Source of the DNA: an uncultured Flavobacteriaceae bacterium
GTDB lineage: Bacteria > Bacteroidota > Bacteroidia > Flavobacteriales > Flavobacteriaceae
Reading direction: 5' to 3'
DNA: 64,000 nt
Assembly (NCBI GenBank): GCA_947494825.1
Contig: CANLWN010000001.1
Location: 1 to 64,000 of the forward strand
The position numbers and the translations under genes are program-made. Of the stretch, positions 38,011 to 45,772 are shown in pieces (position 1 is the stretch's first letter; each line of letters begins with the position of its first letter). The notes under the pieces are model-generated. The model ran no database searches. It was not told where the DNA came from and was given only the letters and a program-made list of their open reading frames with translations.

Positions 38011-39941
38011 TACAAAACTACTTGACCGATACCGTTTTTAGATATTCCTCCAAGTGGCTCGTGCTAGCGATAGACCTTGTTATCTTCGGAGTTGCTTTTA
38101 TACTTTCTTACTTCATAAGGTTTAACCTGACGCTTAATTTTGACGTGGACATGTTATTTGTCCAATTGCCCTTTGTTATGTGTATTACCTTGGTGGCCTT
38201 TTTGATAACGGGATCCTACAAGGGCATCATACGACATACAGGGGTTAGGGACGTTTATAACCTGTTCAATGCCATTTGCCTGTCCAGTATTTTATCCATT
38301 TTTATGGTTATCGTGAACAGGCAGTTCGGATTTATAGACAATTTTACCATTCCATTGTCCATCATCATTATTCACAGTCTGGTGGGTTTTGTATTGCTTA
38401 CGGCCTCCAGATATGTGTTCAAGAGCATTTACTACAATCTGATCAACAAGTTCAAGGCCACTAAGAATGTGCTCATATATGGAGCTGGGGAATCTGGTAT
38501 TTTAACGCATAATGCCATTACGAACCGTTCTTCAACAAATGCCAAGGTGGTTGGCTATGTGGATGATGACAAGAAAAAGAACGGGAAGTTCATAAACGGG
38601 GTAAAAGTCTATGGCAATGAGGTGCTAACGGAAAGTTTTATTCTTAAAAAGGACATTTCAGAGGTTATTTTTTCTGTTCAAAACGTAGATCCCACTAAAT
38701 TACGGGAGTTGGTTGAAAGCTTAGTGGAATTTCCTGTATTGGTCAAGATTGTTCCCCCCGTGGAGGATTGGATAAACGGAGAACTCAGGCTTTCCCAAAT
38801 CAAGCAGGTCCAGATAGAGGATCTGTTGGATAGGGCACCGATAAACATAACAAACTCAAAAATACCTCAGGAACTCAGGGACAGAGTTGTTATTGTTACC
38901 GGAGGGGCCGGTTCCATTGGGAGTGAGCTTGTTCGCCAAATTTGCAAGTTCCAATATAAATCACTAATTATCGTAGATCAGGCAGAATCTGCCTTGTACG
39001 ATCTACAACAGGAACTTAAGCAAAACGGTCATTTTAATTTTATGGCTATCGTAGCGGATATTCGGGACAAGAATAGGATGAACCATATTTTCCAGGAGTA
39101 TAAGCCCAATCTGGTCTTCCATGCTGCCGCCTATAAACACGTTCCCTTAATGGAGTACAACTCTTATGAGGCCATAAAGATCAACATAGCGGGAACCAAG
39201 GTAATTGCAGATTTGTCGCTAAACCACAAAGTGGATAAATTTGTTTTTGTGTCCACGGATAAGGCGGTCAACCCGTCAAATGTTATGGGAGCTACCAAGC
39301 GGATCGCTGAAATGTATATCAGCTGTATGCAACAGGAAGGCAAAACGAAGTTTATCACCACCCGTTTCGGTAACGTGCTTGGATCCAACGGTTCCGTTAT
39401 CCCCCTGTTTAAAAAACAAATCGAAAAAGGCGGACCTTTAACGGTTACGGATAAGAATGTTACACGATTCTTTATGACCATCCCGGAAGCCTCGCAATTG
39501 GTTTTAGAAGCGGGCGCCATGGGTGACGGAGGTGAGATTTTCCTTTTTGATATGGGCGAGTCGGTCAAGATCTTTAATCTTGCCCAAAACATGATCAAAT
39601 TGTCCGGGCTAAGGTATCCCGAGGATATCGACATCAAGATTACCGGGCTCAGACCTGGGGAAAAGTTATATGAAGAGCTTTTGGCCAACGGTGAAAATAC
39701 CCTTCCTACTTACCATAAGAAAATCATGATCAGTAAGGTGAGGGAGTTGAATTATTCAGAAGTCCGCTCCAATGTTGACGAACTTTGTGTTGCCAATATG
39801 TTCTTTAAGGAAGATACGGTGAGGCTGATGAAAAAAATTGTGCCGGAATATGTCTCAAATAATTCGGAGCTTTGTAAATTGGACGAAAATAAGGAGGCAA
39901 AAAAACCGAGCGCTACTCGAGATCAGGTTTTGCAGCCTTAG
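38007..39941 (+). CDS. Membrane nucleotide-sugar 4,6-dehydratase (PglF/WbpM/CapD type)
   Basis: 644 residues. About four membrane helices occupy the first 150 residues (WLVLAIDLVIFGVAFILSYF and later), followed by a CoA-binding-like domain (NVLIYGAGESGILTHNAI) and, from about residue 296, an SDR domain with VTGGAGSIGSELV. The YxxxK tyrosine is replaced by methionine (NPSNVMGATKRIAEMY), the normal state in the PglF/WbpM group. It should convert UDP-GlcNAc to the 4-keto-6-deoxy form for the aminotransferase encoded just upstream. Confidence 0.93.
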   Translation: MIQNYLTDTVFRYSSKWLVLAIDLVIFGVAFILSYFIRFNLTLNFDVDMLFVQLPFVMCITLVAFLITGSYKGIIRHTGVRDVYNLFNAICLSSILSIFMVIVNRQFGFIDNFTIPLSIIIIHSLVGFVLLTASRYVFKSIYYNLINKFKATKNVLIYGAGESGILTHNAITNRSSTNAKVVGYVDDDKKKNGKFINGVKVYGNEVLTESFILKKDISEVIFSVQNVDPTKLRELVESLVEFPVLVKIVPPVEDWINGELRLSQIKQVQIEDLLDRAPINITNSKIPQELRDRVVIVTGGAGSIGSELVRQICKFQYKSLIIVDQAESALYDLQQELKQNGHFNFMAIVADIRDKNRMNHIFQEYKPNLVFHAAAYKHVPLMEYNSYEAIKINIAGTKVIADLSLNHKVDKFVFVSTDKAVNPSNVMGATKRIAEMYISCMQQEGKTKFITTRFGNVLGSNGSVIPLFKKQIEKGGPLTVTDKNVTRFFMTIPEASQLVLEAGAMGDGGEIFLFDMGESVKIFNLAQNMIKLSGLRYPEDIDIKITGLRPGEKLYEELLANGENTLPTYHKKIMISKVRELNYSEVRSNVDELCVANMFFKEDTVRLMKKIVPEYVSNNSELCKLDENKEAKKPSATRDQVLQP

Positions 39942-39974
39942 GCATCCGAACCACAATCGTATAAAAACAGCTTT

Positions 39975-40769
39975 ATGCACAGAAAAAATATCTTTTTCCG
40001 CTTTGTCCCAATCATTCTTTTAAGTTTCATTTTTTTGTTCTCCTGTGCTTCCAGGCAGGATGTTGTCTATTTTCAGGATACGCAGAGCTTTGAGACATTG
40101 ATAAGCGATAATACCTTTACTCCAAAGTTTAAGGTAGATGATCTTATAAGCGTACATGTCTCCACCTTGGATCCAGAGGCAAGTGTTCCGTTTAATCTAC
40201 TTGTAGGGGTTTCTGGGGACTCCGGTGCTAATGCGGGCATTGTTGCTGAACAGGTGAGCTATTTGGTGGATAAGGATGGGGAGATAGATTTTCCGGTATT
40301 GGGCAAGGTAAAGGTAGAGGGGCTTTCTCAGGAAGAACTTAGGGTCCTGCTACGAGATAAGCTTTCAGAGTATTTAAAGGACCCTATTATCAATATCAGG
40401 ATATTGAATTTTACCGTTACCATTTTGGGTGAGGTAAGGCAACCTGGCACCTATCCCGTAATCGGAGAACAAATCACGATTTTGGAAGCACTAGGATTGG
40501 CCGGTGATTTAAACATTCGAGGCCTTAGAAACAACATATTGGTAATCAGGGATTTTGATGGAACCAAAGTATACAATAGAATAGACCTTACCAGTAAGGA
40601 GGCCATGAAATCCCCGGTATATTATTTGACCCAGAATGACGTTATATATGTAGAACCCAACCAAGCAGCGGTGAATACCTCCGCTTCTACTCAGGGACTT
40701 ACAGTAACACTGTCCGTTGTGGGCGTTTTACTTTCCGTGGCAACCTTGGTAGTAACATCAACCCGTTAA
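39975..40769 (+). CDS. wza: Wza-type outer-membrane polysaccharide export lipoprotein
   Basis: 264 residues. The signal peptide ends in FLFSCASR, so C24 should carry the lipid. A polysaccharide export domain runs from about residue 48 (FKVDDLISVHVSTLDPEAS) to 140, followed by an SLBB-type segment (VTILGEVRQPGTYPVIGEQITILEALGLAGDLNIRG). A hydrophobic C-terminus (LTVTLSVVGVLLSVATLVV) resembles the final helix of Wza that crosses the outer membrane, and suits the shorter Bacteroidota form. It lies between the dehydratase and Wzc genes. Confidence 0.92.
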   Translation: MHRKNIFFRFVPIILLSFIFLFSCASRQDVVYFQDTQSFETLISDNTFTPKFKVDDLISVHVSTLDPEASVPFNLLVGVSGDSGANAGIVAEQVSYLVDKDGEIDFPVLGKVKVEGLSQEELRVLLRDKLSEYLKDPIINIRILNFTVTILGEVRQPGTYPVIGEQITILEALGLAGDLNIRGLRNNILVIRDFDGTKVYNRIDLTSKEAMKSPVYYLTQNDVIYVEPNQAAVNTSASTQGLTVTLSVVGVLLSVATLVVTSTR

Positions 40770-40784
40770 TTAAAAATTTTGCAC

Positions 40785-43181
40785 GTGAGTCTAAGTTCTG
40801 AACCTACTACTCCCAGTACCGATAGTTTTGATTTAAACGGATTCATAAAAACCTTTACTAGGCGTTGGGTATGGATTATTGCATCTGTTGTAGTAGCTCT
40901 GATACTGGCCTATGTTAATATTAGATATACGCCACCAAAATTTGCTGCCCAAGCAAAAATTCAAATTTTGGATGAAGGGAACTCCGCTCCGGAGTTGGGC
41001 GTGTTCCAGGATTTGAACGTTTTCTCTGAGAACAACAATAGTAGGGTTCAAGATGAGATACAGGTGTTGAAATCAAGATCAAATTTAATCCAGGTGGTTA
41101 GGGATCTGGGTTTAAATGTGAGGATTATTTCTATGGGAAATATTCTGGACTCTGAAATTTATGATACGGATGCCCAACCCTTTAAGATTAATTTTATTGC
41201 TCCAGATTCCATTGTACATAATTCAAAACTTCAATTTTTTATAAACCCCTCAACCGATACCACCTTTGGTTTTTCCAGAAGTGAAGATGCTCCTATGCAG
41301 GTATACGCGTATGGTAAAAATATTGATACTCCCTTGGGCGATGTTGTGATTCTTCCCACAAAGGCAGATCTTGGGGAGTACCGAGGAAGGAAATTCAAAA
41401 TAGTAATCAGCAAGGTGGAAAAGATAGCGGAATACTATCGGAGAGCGCTTACCATTACCCCGACGGACAAGTCGTCCAATATTTTAGACATTTATTTGGA
41501 GGACCAAATACAAAAAAGGGCTCAAACGGTAATTGATAGGCTTATTTCCGTTTACAATAAAAACACCGTGGAGGACAAAAAAATAATCGCGGACAGGACG
41601 TCTAGATTTATAGATGATCGGATTGCAGAGATCTCCACAAACTTATCCTCGGTAGACAAAACGGCTGAAGATTTTAAAACGGGGAGAGGATTGACTGATA
41701 TTGCCTCTGAGGCTAACATCAATCTTAACGTTGGTGTTGAGAATAGGCAAGAGCTGGAGAATACTACGGTTCAGTTGAATATAGCTTCGTCCATGAAAGA
41801 TCTGGTCGATAGCCAGGTTGGATATGACGTCCTTCCATCGAACATTGGCCTATCCGATCCTTCCATCACTAACACCACTGCGCGTTACAATGAGTTGGTG
41901 GCCGAACGTAAAAGGTTATTGAAAAGTTCCAATGAGAAAAATCCGATCATCGTAAATCTGGATCAACAATTAGCTGGGCTTAAACGCAACATGCAGTCTA
42001 GTCTCAACAGCATGACCAACAATCTCAACCTTAGGGCAAATAGCTTGAGTAGTCAATTATCACAAATAAATTCAAAAATCTATTCAGCACCTAAAAATGA
42101 AAGGGCTTTACGTGATATAACAAGGCAACAGCAAACGACTGAATCTCTGTACCTGTATTTGTTGCAAAAAAGGGAGGAGTCCCAAATAGCATTTGCCTCT
42201 TCCTCGCCGAAATCCAAAGTAATTGATAATGCGTATAGCTCTAATTCTGGCCCCGTATCTCCCCAGAAAAACACGATTTATGCAGCGGCCTTGTTTTTGG
42301 GGCTTATGTTGCCGCTATGTCTAATATATGTGAGGGACTTATTGGATAATAAAATACATAACAAAGTTGGGCTCGAGAAAATCGTAAAAGACGTTCCCAT
42401 TTTAGCAGAACTGCCACGGCTTTCCAAGAAGGAAAACAAATTGGTTTATAACGAGGATCGATCGGTGTTGGCCGAATCCCTGCGTATTTTAAGGACAAAC
42501 CTGGACTACATGATAAAGTCGGGCAAGGGTTATGGTCGAAGAAACCTAATTTTCATTACTTCCAGTATTTCGGGGGAGGGAAAAACCTTTTTGTCCTCCA
42601 ACCTGGCCATGGTATTTGCAAGTACCAATAAAAAAGTACTTTTGATCGGGGCTGATATCCGGAACCCCAAACTGTATACTTTTTTCTCGGGCAAGGAGTC
42701 CGATAAATTAGGAAAACCCAGGAGGGTGAGAGATCTAGGCCTGACCGAATATCTTTTTGATGAATCACTTACTTCCAAGGATGTTATTAATCCTATGTTG
42801 GTCCATACCAATACTATTGATATTATATACTCAGGAAAGGTACCTCCCAACCCTGCAGAATTGTTGATGAGTGGAAGAATGAAGGAGTTGCTGTTTGAGG
42901 TTTCGGAAAAATATGACTATGTGGTAGTGGACACCGCTCCGCTTATGGTAGTTACCGATACGCTTTTGATCAGTGAATTCGCAAGTCATATTTTGTATGT
43001 TACCAAAGCCGGTTTTACAGAGCGCAAAGTAGTCGAGTTCCCTCTAAAACTTGCCAAGGAAGGCAAATTAAAAGGCTTGTCATTCATTGTTAACAATGTT
43101 AAGTCGCTAGATTTAGGGTACGGAGGAAAATATGGCTATGGCTATGGCAAGACCCTGAAGAAATGGTGGAAATTTTATTGA
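40785..43181 (+). CDS. wzc: Wzc-type chain-length regulator and tyrosine autokinase
   Basis: About 798 residues. A Wzz domain with a first membrane helix near residue 35 is followed by a long coiled-coil periplasmic part, a second helix near residue 505 (IYAAALFLGLMLPLCLIYV), then the kinase. Walker A is SSISGEGKTFLSSNLA at about 590; VLLIGADIRNPK and YDYVVVDTAPLMVVTD complete the site. The C-terminus is tyrosine-rich (YGGKYGYGYGKTLKKWWKFY), the usual autophosphorylation cluster. No ATG fits; GTG at 40785 or TTG at 40779 must start it. The converging CpsB-type phosphatase ends 2 bases away. Confidence 0.92.
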   Translation: MSLSSEPTTPSTDSFDLNGFIKTFTRRWVWIIASVVVALILAYVNIRYTPPKFAAQAKIQILDEGNSAPELGVFQDLNVFSENNNSRVQDEIQVLKSRSNLIQVVRDLGLNVRIISMGNILDSEIYDTDAQPFKINFIAPDSIVHNSKLQFFINPSTDTTFGFSRSEDAPMQVYAYGKNIDTPLGDVVILPTKADLGEYRGRKFKIVISKVEKIAEYYRRALTITPTDKSSNILDIYLEDQIQKRAQTVIDRLISVYNKNTVEDKKIIADRTSRFIDDRIAEISTNLSSVDKTAEDFKTGRGLTDIASEANINLNVGVENRQELENTTVQLNIASSMKDLVDSQVGYDVLPSNIGLSDPSITNTTARYNELVAERKRLLKSSNEKNPIIVNLDQQLAGLKRNMQSSLNSMTNNLNLRANSLSSQLSQINSKIYSAPKNERALRDITRQQQTTESLYLYLLQKREESQIAFASSSPKSKVIDNAYSSNSGPVSPQKNTIYAAALFLGLMLPLCLIYVRDLLDNKIHNKVGLEKIVKDVPILAELPRLSKKENKLVYNEDRSVLAESLRILRTNLDYMIKSGKGYGRRNLIFITSSISGEGKTFLSSNLAMVFASTNKKVLLIGADIRNPKLYTFFSGKESDKLGKPRRVRDLGLTEYLFDESLTSKDVINPMLVHTNTIDIIYSGKVPPNPAELLMSGRMKELLFEVSEKYDYVVVDTAPLMVVTDTLLISEFASHILYVTKAGFTERKVVEFPLKLAKEGKLKGLSFIVNNVKSLDLGYGGKYGYGYGKTLKKWWKFY

Positions 43182-43183
43182 CC

Positions 43184-43924
43184 TCAGTAAAATTCATAGA
43201 TTGTTCGTTCTATAAGGGGAAGTATAGATTTCAATAGTCCATCAGAAATAGCGACCTCTTTTAGATGCTTCAACTGATTCAGATTATGCACATCCGAGGC
43301 TACAAAGTCAATTAAACCCTCATTTACGAGTTTCAAGGCCGTTTTTCTGACATCCCTTCCATAGAATTCGCTTAGGGACAACAAGTTGAGTTGGAACTGA
43401 ATCCCTTGTTTCTTATATTCCCTGTAGCTTTTCATATGGTTGTGCAAATACATATAGCGTTCGGGATGGGCAAAGATGGGAAAATAGCGTTTCGCGGCTA
43501 TTTGCTGTACGGCGTCGTTAAAGTTAAGCGAAGGTTGCAAATACGACATCTCTATCAATAGGTAATTTCTTCGCAGGGGCATTACCTCGTCATTTTCAAG
43601 GATATTTTCAAAATTCGCGTCGATCATATGTTCCGCAGAAGCCTCAATTGAAACATCCGTAAGGTCGTTCTTTAAAAGCTCGTTCTTTAATTCGTGGAGT
43701 GAATTGACTATGGTTGTTGGGGTGTTGTCATAGAAATTGTGCATGATATGGGGCGTTGCCACGAATCTGTGGATTCCCAATTCTGAAAATCCCTGGATAA
43801 GGGAAAGGGAATCGGCCACGGTCTTGGCCCCATCATCAATACCGGGCAGTATATGGTTGTGAATATCCACAAAGTTTTCCAGATAATCGGCGAGGAACCT
43901 TTTCTTAGTAAAAATATGGAACAT
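43184..43924 (-). CDS. CpsB/YwqE-type tyrosine-protein phosphatase (PHP family)
   Basis: 246 residues. The metal-binding opening DIHNHILPGIDDGAK has H22 and H24. RFVATPHIMHNFYDN and FPIFAHPERYMYL supply further metal ligands, and DFVASDVHNL gives the last pair. Members of this family dephosphorylate the tyrosine cluster of Wzc-type kinases and so cycle capsule export. It faces wzc tail to tail with only 2 bases between the stops. Confidence 0.93.
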   Translation of the reverse strand: MFHIFTKKRFLADYLENFVDIHNHILPGIDDGAKTVADSLSLIQGFSELGIHRFVATPHIMHNFYDNTPTTIVNSLHELKNELLKNDLTDVSIEASAEHMIDANFENILENDEVMPLRRNYLLIEMSYLQPSLNFNDAVQQIAAKRYFPIFAHPERYMYLHNHMKSYREYKKQGIQFQLNLLSLSEFYGRDVRKTALKLVNEGLIDFVASDVHNLNQLKHLKEVAISDGLLKSILPLIERTIYEFY

Positions 43925-43937
43925 GCATTGCTAATTT

Positions 43938-43945
43938 CAAACGTA
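43938..43945 (-). promoter_or_regulatory. Bacteroidota -7 promoter box
   Basis: Exact TAnnTTTG (TACGTTTG read leftward) 14 bases upstream of the phosphatase ATG. If used, the mRNA leader would be very short, which is possible in these bacteria; otherwise the real start lies further in. Confidence 0.3.
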
Positions 43946-44182
43946 AAATATTAGTATCGAATTTAGTCTTTTTATTGCTTTAAGCAGTGCAAAGATCGTT
44001 CCATTTGATTCTATCACCGTTTTTTATGCCTTATTCTAGGTTCTTAAAGATTACTAATGGTAAAGACGAAAATAGCCCAGGGGAGCTAATTTAAAGAACA
44101 TACATTTAGAAAGTAGTCTTTTTCTTATTATATTTAGTGTTATTCATTACAATAGTTAAAATAATCGATATACCTTTCTGTG

Positions 44183-45205
44183 ATGTTGTTGAGTATTGTT
44201 ATTCCCGTTCACAATGCAGCTTCTTATCTAAGAAGGTGCTTGGATTCAGTTATTCATCAGACGTATGCCCATATTGAGGTCATCATTATAGATGATTTTT
44301 CCACGGACGATTCGTTCCGTATAATTCAAGAATATGAGCAAAAGGACAGTCGAGTCAGATCATTTCGAAATAGCCGGAACTATCGGGTTGGGTACACGCG
44401 CAATAAGGGCCTTAACGCAGCTTCAGGAGAATATGTATGGTTCATTGATGCCGACGATTGGGTGCCGTTGGAGGCGATTTCCGATTTGGTCGGTTGTTTG
44501 AAGAAATCTTCCGAAAAGGTAGATTTGCTTGTTTTTGGACATACAGAACATTATGGAAGGGACAATAACGAGTTAAGTAAACGCATGCGACTTCCCCAGA
44601 ATTTGGACACAGGCGAAAGTGCCCTCGCTAATTTTCTGAATCTGACAAAGGGATTTTTCACCTATCCTTTTCTCTACCTGTATTCAAGAGAACTCCTTTT
44701 GAAGCATGATATTCTATTTCCCGAAAACGTATATTATGAAGATATTCTTTTTGTGGCCAAAGCAGTTCACTATGCGAAAAATATTAAAGCCTTCCCTAAA
44801 TCGCTATATTATTATAATTGCGAGAAGCATGACTCCATTACGCAAATGTATTCCAAAGAAAAGATAGTAAACATGATATCCGTATATGATAAATTGTATG
44901 AATTTTTAGAGCATCATAACCTCATTGAAAAGTATAATGACCAGTTTTTAATGCGTTTTATTTTGCACGGTCTTGGAACCTGCTTTCAGATTTATCAGTA
45001 CCTAAATGAAGAAGATAAAAAAGATGATGAGCTCAGGCAACTGTTACAATCCTATTTGGTTTCGGATATACTGTCTGCGCGGAATATTGTTCATATCTTG
45101 GGTCTGATCGAGACAATTGATGATAAAGACAGGGTAGCAAAACAATATCACAGGTTAAAACTCGATGTTCTGTATCATTCAAAATCAAATTGGGTACATT
45201 CTTGA
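44183..45205 (+). CDS. Glycosyltransferase family 2
   Basis: 340 residues. The ATG at 44183 (MLLSIVIPVHNAASYLRRCLDSV) is preferred over the GTG at 44180. IDDFSTDDSFRII and FIDADDWVPLEAI (the metal site) are standard. YEDILFVAKAVHYAKNIKAFP in the acceptor domain resembles capsule GT2 enzymes. It stands alone between the export module and the peptide system, on the opposite strand to both neighbours, so it is a single-gene unit or the end of the polysaccharide locus. Confidence 0.88.
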   Translation: MLLSIVIPVHNAASYLRRCLDSVIHQTYAHIEVIIIDDFSTDDSFRIIQEYEQKDSRVRSFRNSRNYRVGYTRNKGLNAASGEYVWFIDADDWVPLEAISDLVGCLKKSSEKVDLLVFGHTEHYGRDNNELSKRMRLPQNLDTGESALANFLNLTKGFFTYPFLYLYSRELLLKHDILFPENVYYEDILFVAKAVHYAKNIKAFPKSLYYYNCEKHDSITQMYSKEKIVNMISVYDKLYEFLEHHNLIEKYNDQFLMRFILHGLGTCFQIYQYLNEEDKKDDELRQLLQSYLVSDILSARNIVHILGLIETIDDKDRVAKQYHRLKLDVLYHSKSNWVHS

Positions 45206-45393
45206 TCAAGACCGGTATCGCGGACTTTGAGTATCGCATACAATACATCAATGCGCTCGCTTTGATAGTATCGGTATTACCATAAAAACGAACATCAGCT
45301 GAACATACCGGATTATAGGTATTCCAGGTTTTAATAAGAAATAGCAAAGATATACACGGCGTCATTTAATGTAGAAGGACCATTTTATCTACT

Positions 45394-45439
45394 AAAAAGC
45401 TGCATGGGAATTATTTAAAATACGCTATTCCCATACAGC
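45394..45439 (-). terminator. Intrinsic terminator after the peptide gene
   Basis: Arms 45399-45411 and 45427-45439 pair over 12 of 13 positions, with a loop of about 15 bases. Read leftward, the stem is followed by a run of five U (45394-45398). It begins 15 bases after the stop of the peptide gene, so it is the end of that transcript. Confidence 0.8.
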
Positions 45440-45453
45440 AAATCACTTAGACA

Positions 45454-45657
45454 TTAATAAGGAGGTTGGCAACAGGTACTACAGAACACGTTGGGCCAGG
45501 AACCGAGATAAACTTCCTGGGCACATCCGGTAGAGCAGGTACTGGAGATAGAGCAGCTACCGGCAGGTCCTCCCGCTCCTACGATGGTCTTCAATTCGTT
45601 GCGTTGAAGCAGCTCATCAACCTTCAAGTCCAAATTTTTAAAACTTAACTTTTTCAT
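45454..45657 (-). CDS. Cysteine-rich peptide precursor with double-glycine leader
   Basis: 67 residues. The N-terminal part fits the Bacteroidota natural-product precursor leader (MKKLSFKNLDLK, then ELLQRNELKTIVGAGG). Cleavage after G29-G30 would release a 37-residue core that starts PAGSC and holds six cysteines (C35, C41, C45, C59, C62, C63), with many Ser, Thr and Gly and a PPY end. No lysine, and only one acidic residue (Glu48), is present in the core. Six cysteines allow three disulfides; thioether rings are also possible. The gene lies 115 bases after a C39-like/VKOR/thioredoxin gene and is followed by a terminator. No peptide ABC exporter is seen nearby. Confidence 0.85.
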   Translation of the reverse strand: MKKLSFKNLDLKVDELLQRNELKTIVGAGGPAGSCSISSTCSTGCAQEVYLGSWPNVFCSTCCQPPY

Positions 45658-45740
45658 GATATAGAAACTTTAAAATTATATTTGCCTTGAACAATTTAGG
45701 ACACTCAAGGTTTATGTCCATTCTTCGCGAAAGAATATTG

Positions 45741-45768
45741 TTCGGGGCCCAAAGTTTTTATTTTGGGC
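45741..45768. repeat. Intercistronic hairpin between peptide gene and its oxidase gene
   Basis: GGCCCAAA and TTTGGGCC form an eight-pair stem around a short AT-rich loop, just after the stop of the large gene. The T-run lies on the rightward side, so it would terminate rightward transcription. In the leftward mRNA it could slow decay or shape relative levels of the two gene products. Smaller hairpins follow (around 45727 and 45700). Confidence 0.5.
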
Positions 45769-45772
45769 CTTT

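Noticed and set aside
39164-39688. 174-codon leftward open frame
   Set aside because: It is antisense to the PglF-type dehydratase, which has complete SDR motifs.
45454-45657. Lanthipeptide precursor
   Set aside because: Ser/Thr and Cys are present, but no dehydratase or cyclase gene lies nearby while a VKOR-thioredoxin gene does, so disulfides are more likely than thioethers.
45741-45768. Terminator of the oxidase gene
   Set aside because: The U-tract is on the rightward side of the hairpin, so it cannot terminate leftward transcription by the intrinsic mechanism.
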